Origin: an uncultured Fastidiosipila sp.
Lineage (GTDB): Bacteria > Bacillota > Clostridia > Saccharofermentanales > Fastidiosipilaceae
Direction: 5' to 3'
DNA: 5,651 nucleotides
Assembly (NCBI GenBank): GCA_938014865.1
Contig: CALLQJ010000003.1
Coordinates: 1 to 5,651 of the forward strand
Made by a program: the position numbers and the translations under genes. Shown here one piece after another: positions 4,847 to 5,651 of this stretch; the first letter of the stretch is position 1, and every line of letters begins with the position of its first letter. The notes under the pieces were generated by a model. The model saw only the letters and a list, made by a program, of their open reading frames with translations. It was not told the DNA's origin and made no database searches.

Positions 4847-5651
4847 GTCGTTATTTTTACATAAGAATAAATCGTTTGACTCGTATACTTTTGCCCCGCC
4901 CGGACGGTCGGATCCGGGAAATGACAAATGTTAGGCGCCGCAGGGAAATTCTGTGTTTCGAAGCAAATCCCGGCATGCTTTCCGAAGGTCCTCCCGCCGC
5001 TGCCCTTATACGCGTCCAGCATATTGGCGGTATAGACCTGAACGCCCGGCTCCGTTGTGTAGCAGACCAGCTGCATTCCGCTGTCCGGATTCATCAGACG
5101 CGCCGCATAGCGAAGTTCGCCTCTTTCCTCGGCCGCCAGAACAAAATTGTGGTCCAGGCCGCCCACGGCCGCAATGCCTTCTTCATCCGATTTGACCACC
5201 TCTTCAAGCTTTCTTGCCTCCCGCAAATCAAAGCCCGTGCCCTCGACCGAAAGAATTTCTCCGGTCGGAATCAGGCTCAGGTCCACGGGGGTGATAAACG
5301 GCGCATTCACTTCTGCATATTGATTGTAGATTTTGCCCTCGCCGTTGAGGTTGAAATAGCTGTGATTGGTCAGATTAAAAATCGTATCCTGATCCGTCTC
5401 CCCCTCATAGCTGAGCATCAGTTCGCGCTCTTCCGTCAGGGAGTAGCTGACTTTGACCTTGCGATTGCCGGGAAAGCCGCATTCTTTATCCGCTGCCCGG
5501 TAAGAAAAGCTCACGCGCCCGTCGCGGGATTCGTCACAGCTCCAGACCCGGTTCTGAAAACCGCCGTCTCCGCTGTGGCAGACATGTTCGCTGTCTTTCG
5601 GAATACGATAGAACTGATCATTCAGACGGAATTCGCCGTAGCGGATGCGAT
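4843..5651 (-). CDS. galM: Aldose 1-epimerase (mutarotase), N-terminus outside window
   Basis: The last 268 residues are visible, in a frame open to the window edge. The enzyme interconverts alpha and beta anomers of galactose or glucose and feeds the Leloir pathway. Counting from the first complete codon (5649), the mutarotase signatures appear in order: HSGDGGFQNRVW (25-36, matching the family's HGG..GF...W with Gly to Ser after the His), NLTNHSYFNL (92-101, catalytic His96), LDHNFVL (165-171, substrate-binding Asp166), YTTEPGVQVYT (197-207), and CFETQNFPAAPN (229-240) with the catalytic base Glu231. Spacing matches the family, so about 70-75 residues are missing. A GTG at 5514 could be read as a start, but conserved residues lie upstream of it in frame, so the gene clearly begins beyond the window. 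No terminator follows the TAA at 4845-4843; the 6S promoter overlaps it. Confidence 0.93.
   Translation of the reverse strand, partial: RIRYGEFRLNDQFYRIPKDSEHVCHSGDGGFQNRVWSCDESRDGRVSFSYRAADKECGFPGNRKVKVSYSLTEERELMLSYEGETDQDTIFNLTNHSYFNLNGEGKIYNQYAEVNAPFITPVDLSLIPTGEILSVEGTGFDLREARKLEEVVKSDEEGIAAVGGLDHNFVLAAEERGELRYAARLMNPDSGMQLVCYTTEPGVQVYTANMLDAYKGSGGRTFGKHAGICFETQNFPAAPNICHFPDPTVRAGQKYTSQTIYSYVKITT

Overview
The window looks like chromosomal DNA from a Gram-positive bacterium of the Firmicutes (Bacillota), probably a clostridial lineage of moderate GC content. The main evidence is the gene order cysS - mrnC - rlmB - sigH-type sigma factor, a block well known from Bacilli and Clostridia. 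Mini-RNase III, the purine-rich ribosome binding sites and sigma-A-type promoters agree with this. The family is not fixed; Lachnospiraceae-like is a guess. All genes I can support lie on the minus strand, so the window is transcribed from high to low coordinates. Plus-strand open frames are shadows.

In order of transcription: (1) 5651-4843, the C-terminal three quarters of an aldose 1-epimerase (galM), whose start lies outside the window. (2) 4842-4562, a 281-base intergenic region. It holds an extended -10 promoter whose -35 box overlaps the galM stop codon, then about 145 bases that fold into a rod with a central bubble, which I interpret as 6S RNA. This is followed by a roughly 100-base leader of cysS. 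(3) 4561-1282, a tightly packed block: cysteinyl-tRNA synthetase, Mini-RNase III (ATGA overlap), RlmB-type 23S rRNA 2'-O-methyltransferase (20-base overlap) and a SigH-family sigma factor (25-base gap). (4) 1281-1191, a short gap with a near-consensus sigma-A promoter. (5) 1190-1, the start of a TTG-initiated, membrane-anchored protein of unknown function. It has an extracytoplasmic domain and a long Ser/Thr/Glu/Ala-rich stretch, and it runs off the window.

The cysS-mrnC-rlmB-sigma block is a translation and ribosome-maturation operon: tRNA charging, 23S rRNA end processing and 23S rRNA methylation, with a growth-phase sigma factor at its end. A 6S RNA, which sequesters the housekeeping RNA polymerase, directly upstream of an operon ending in an alternative sigma factor is suggestive, but any functional link is inference. 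The most interesting points are the unnoticed 6S RNA candidate, the anchored protein whose low-complexity stretch may be inserted inside a folded domain, and the unusual region 2.4 of the sigma factor. I see no CRISPR array, tRNA, rRNA, insertion sequence or phage gene.
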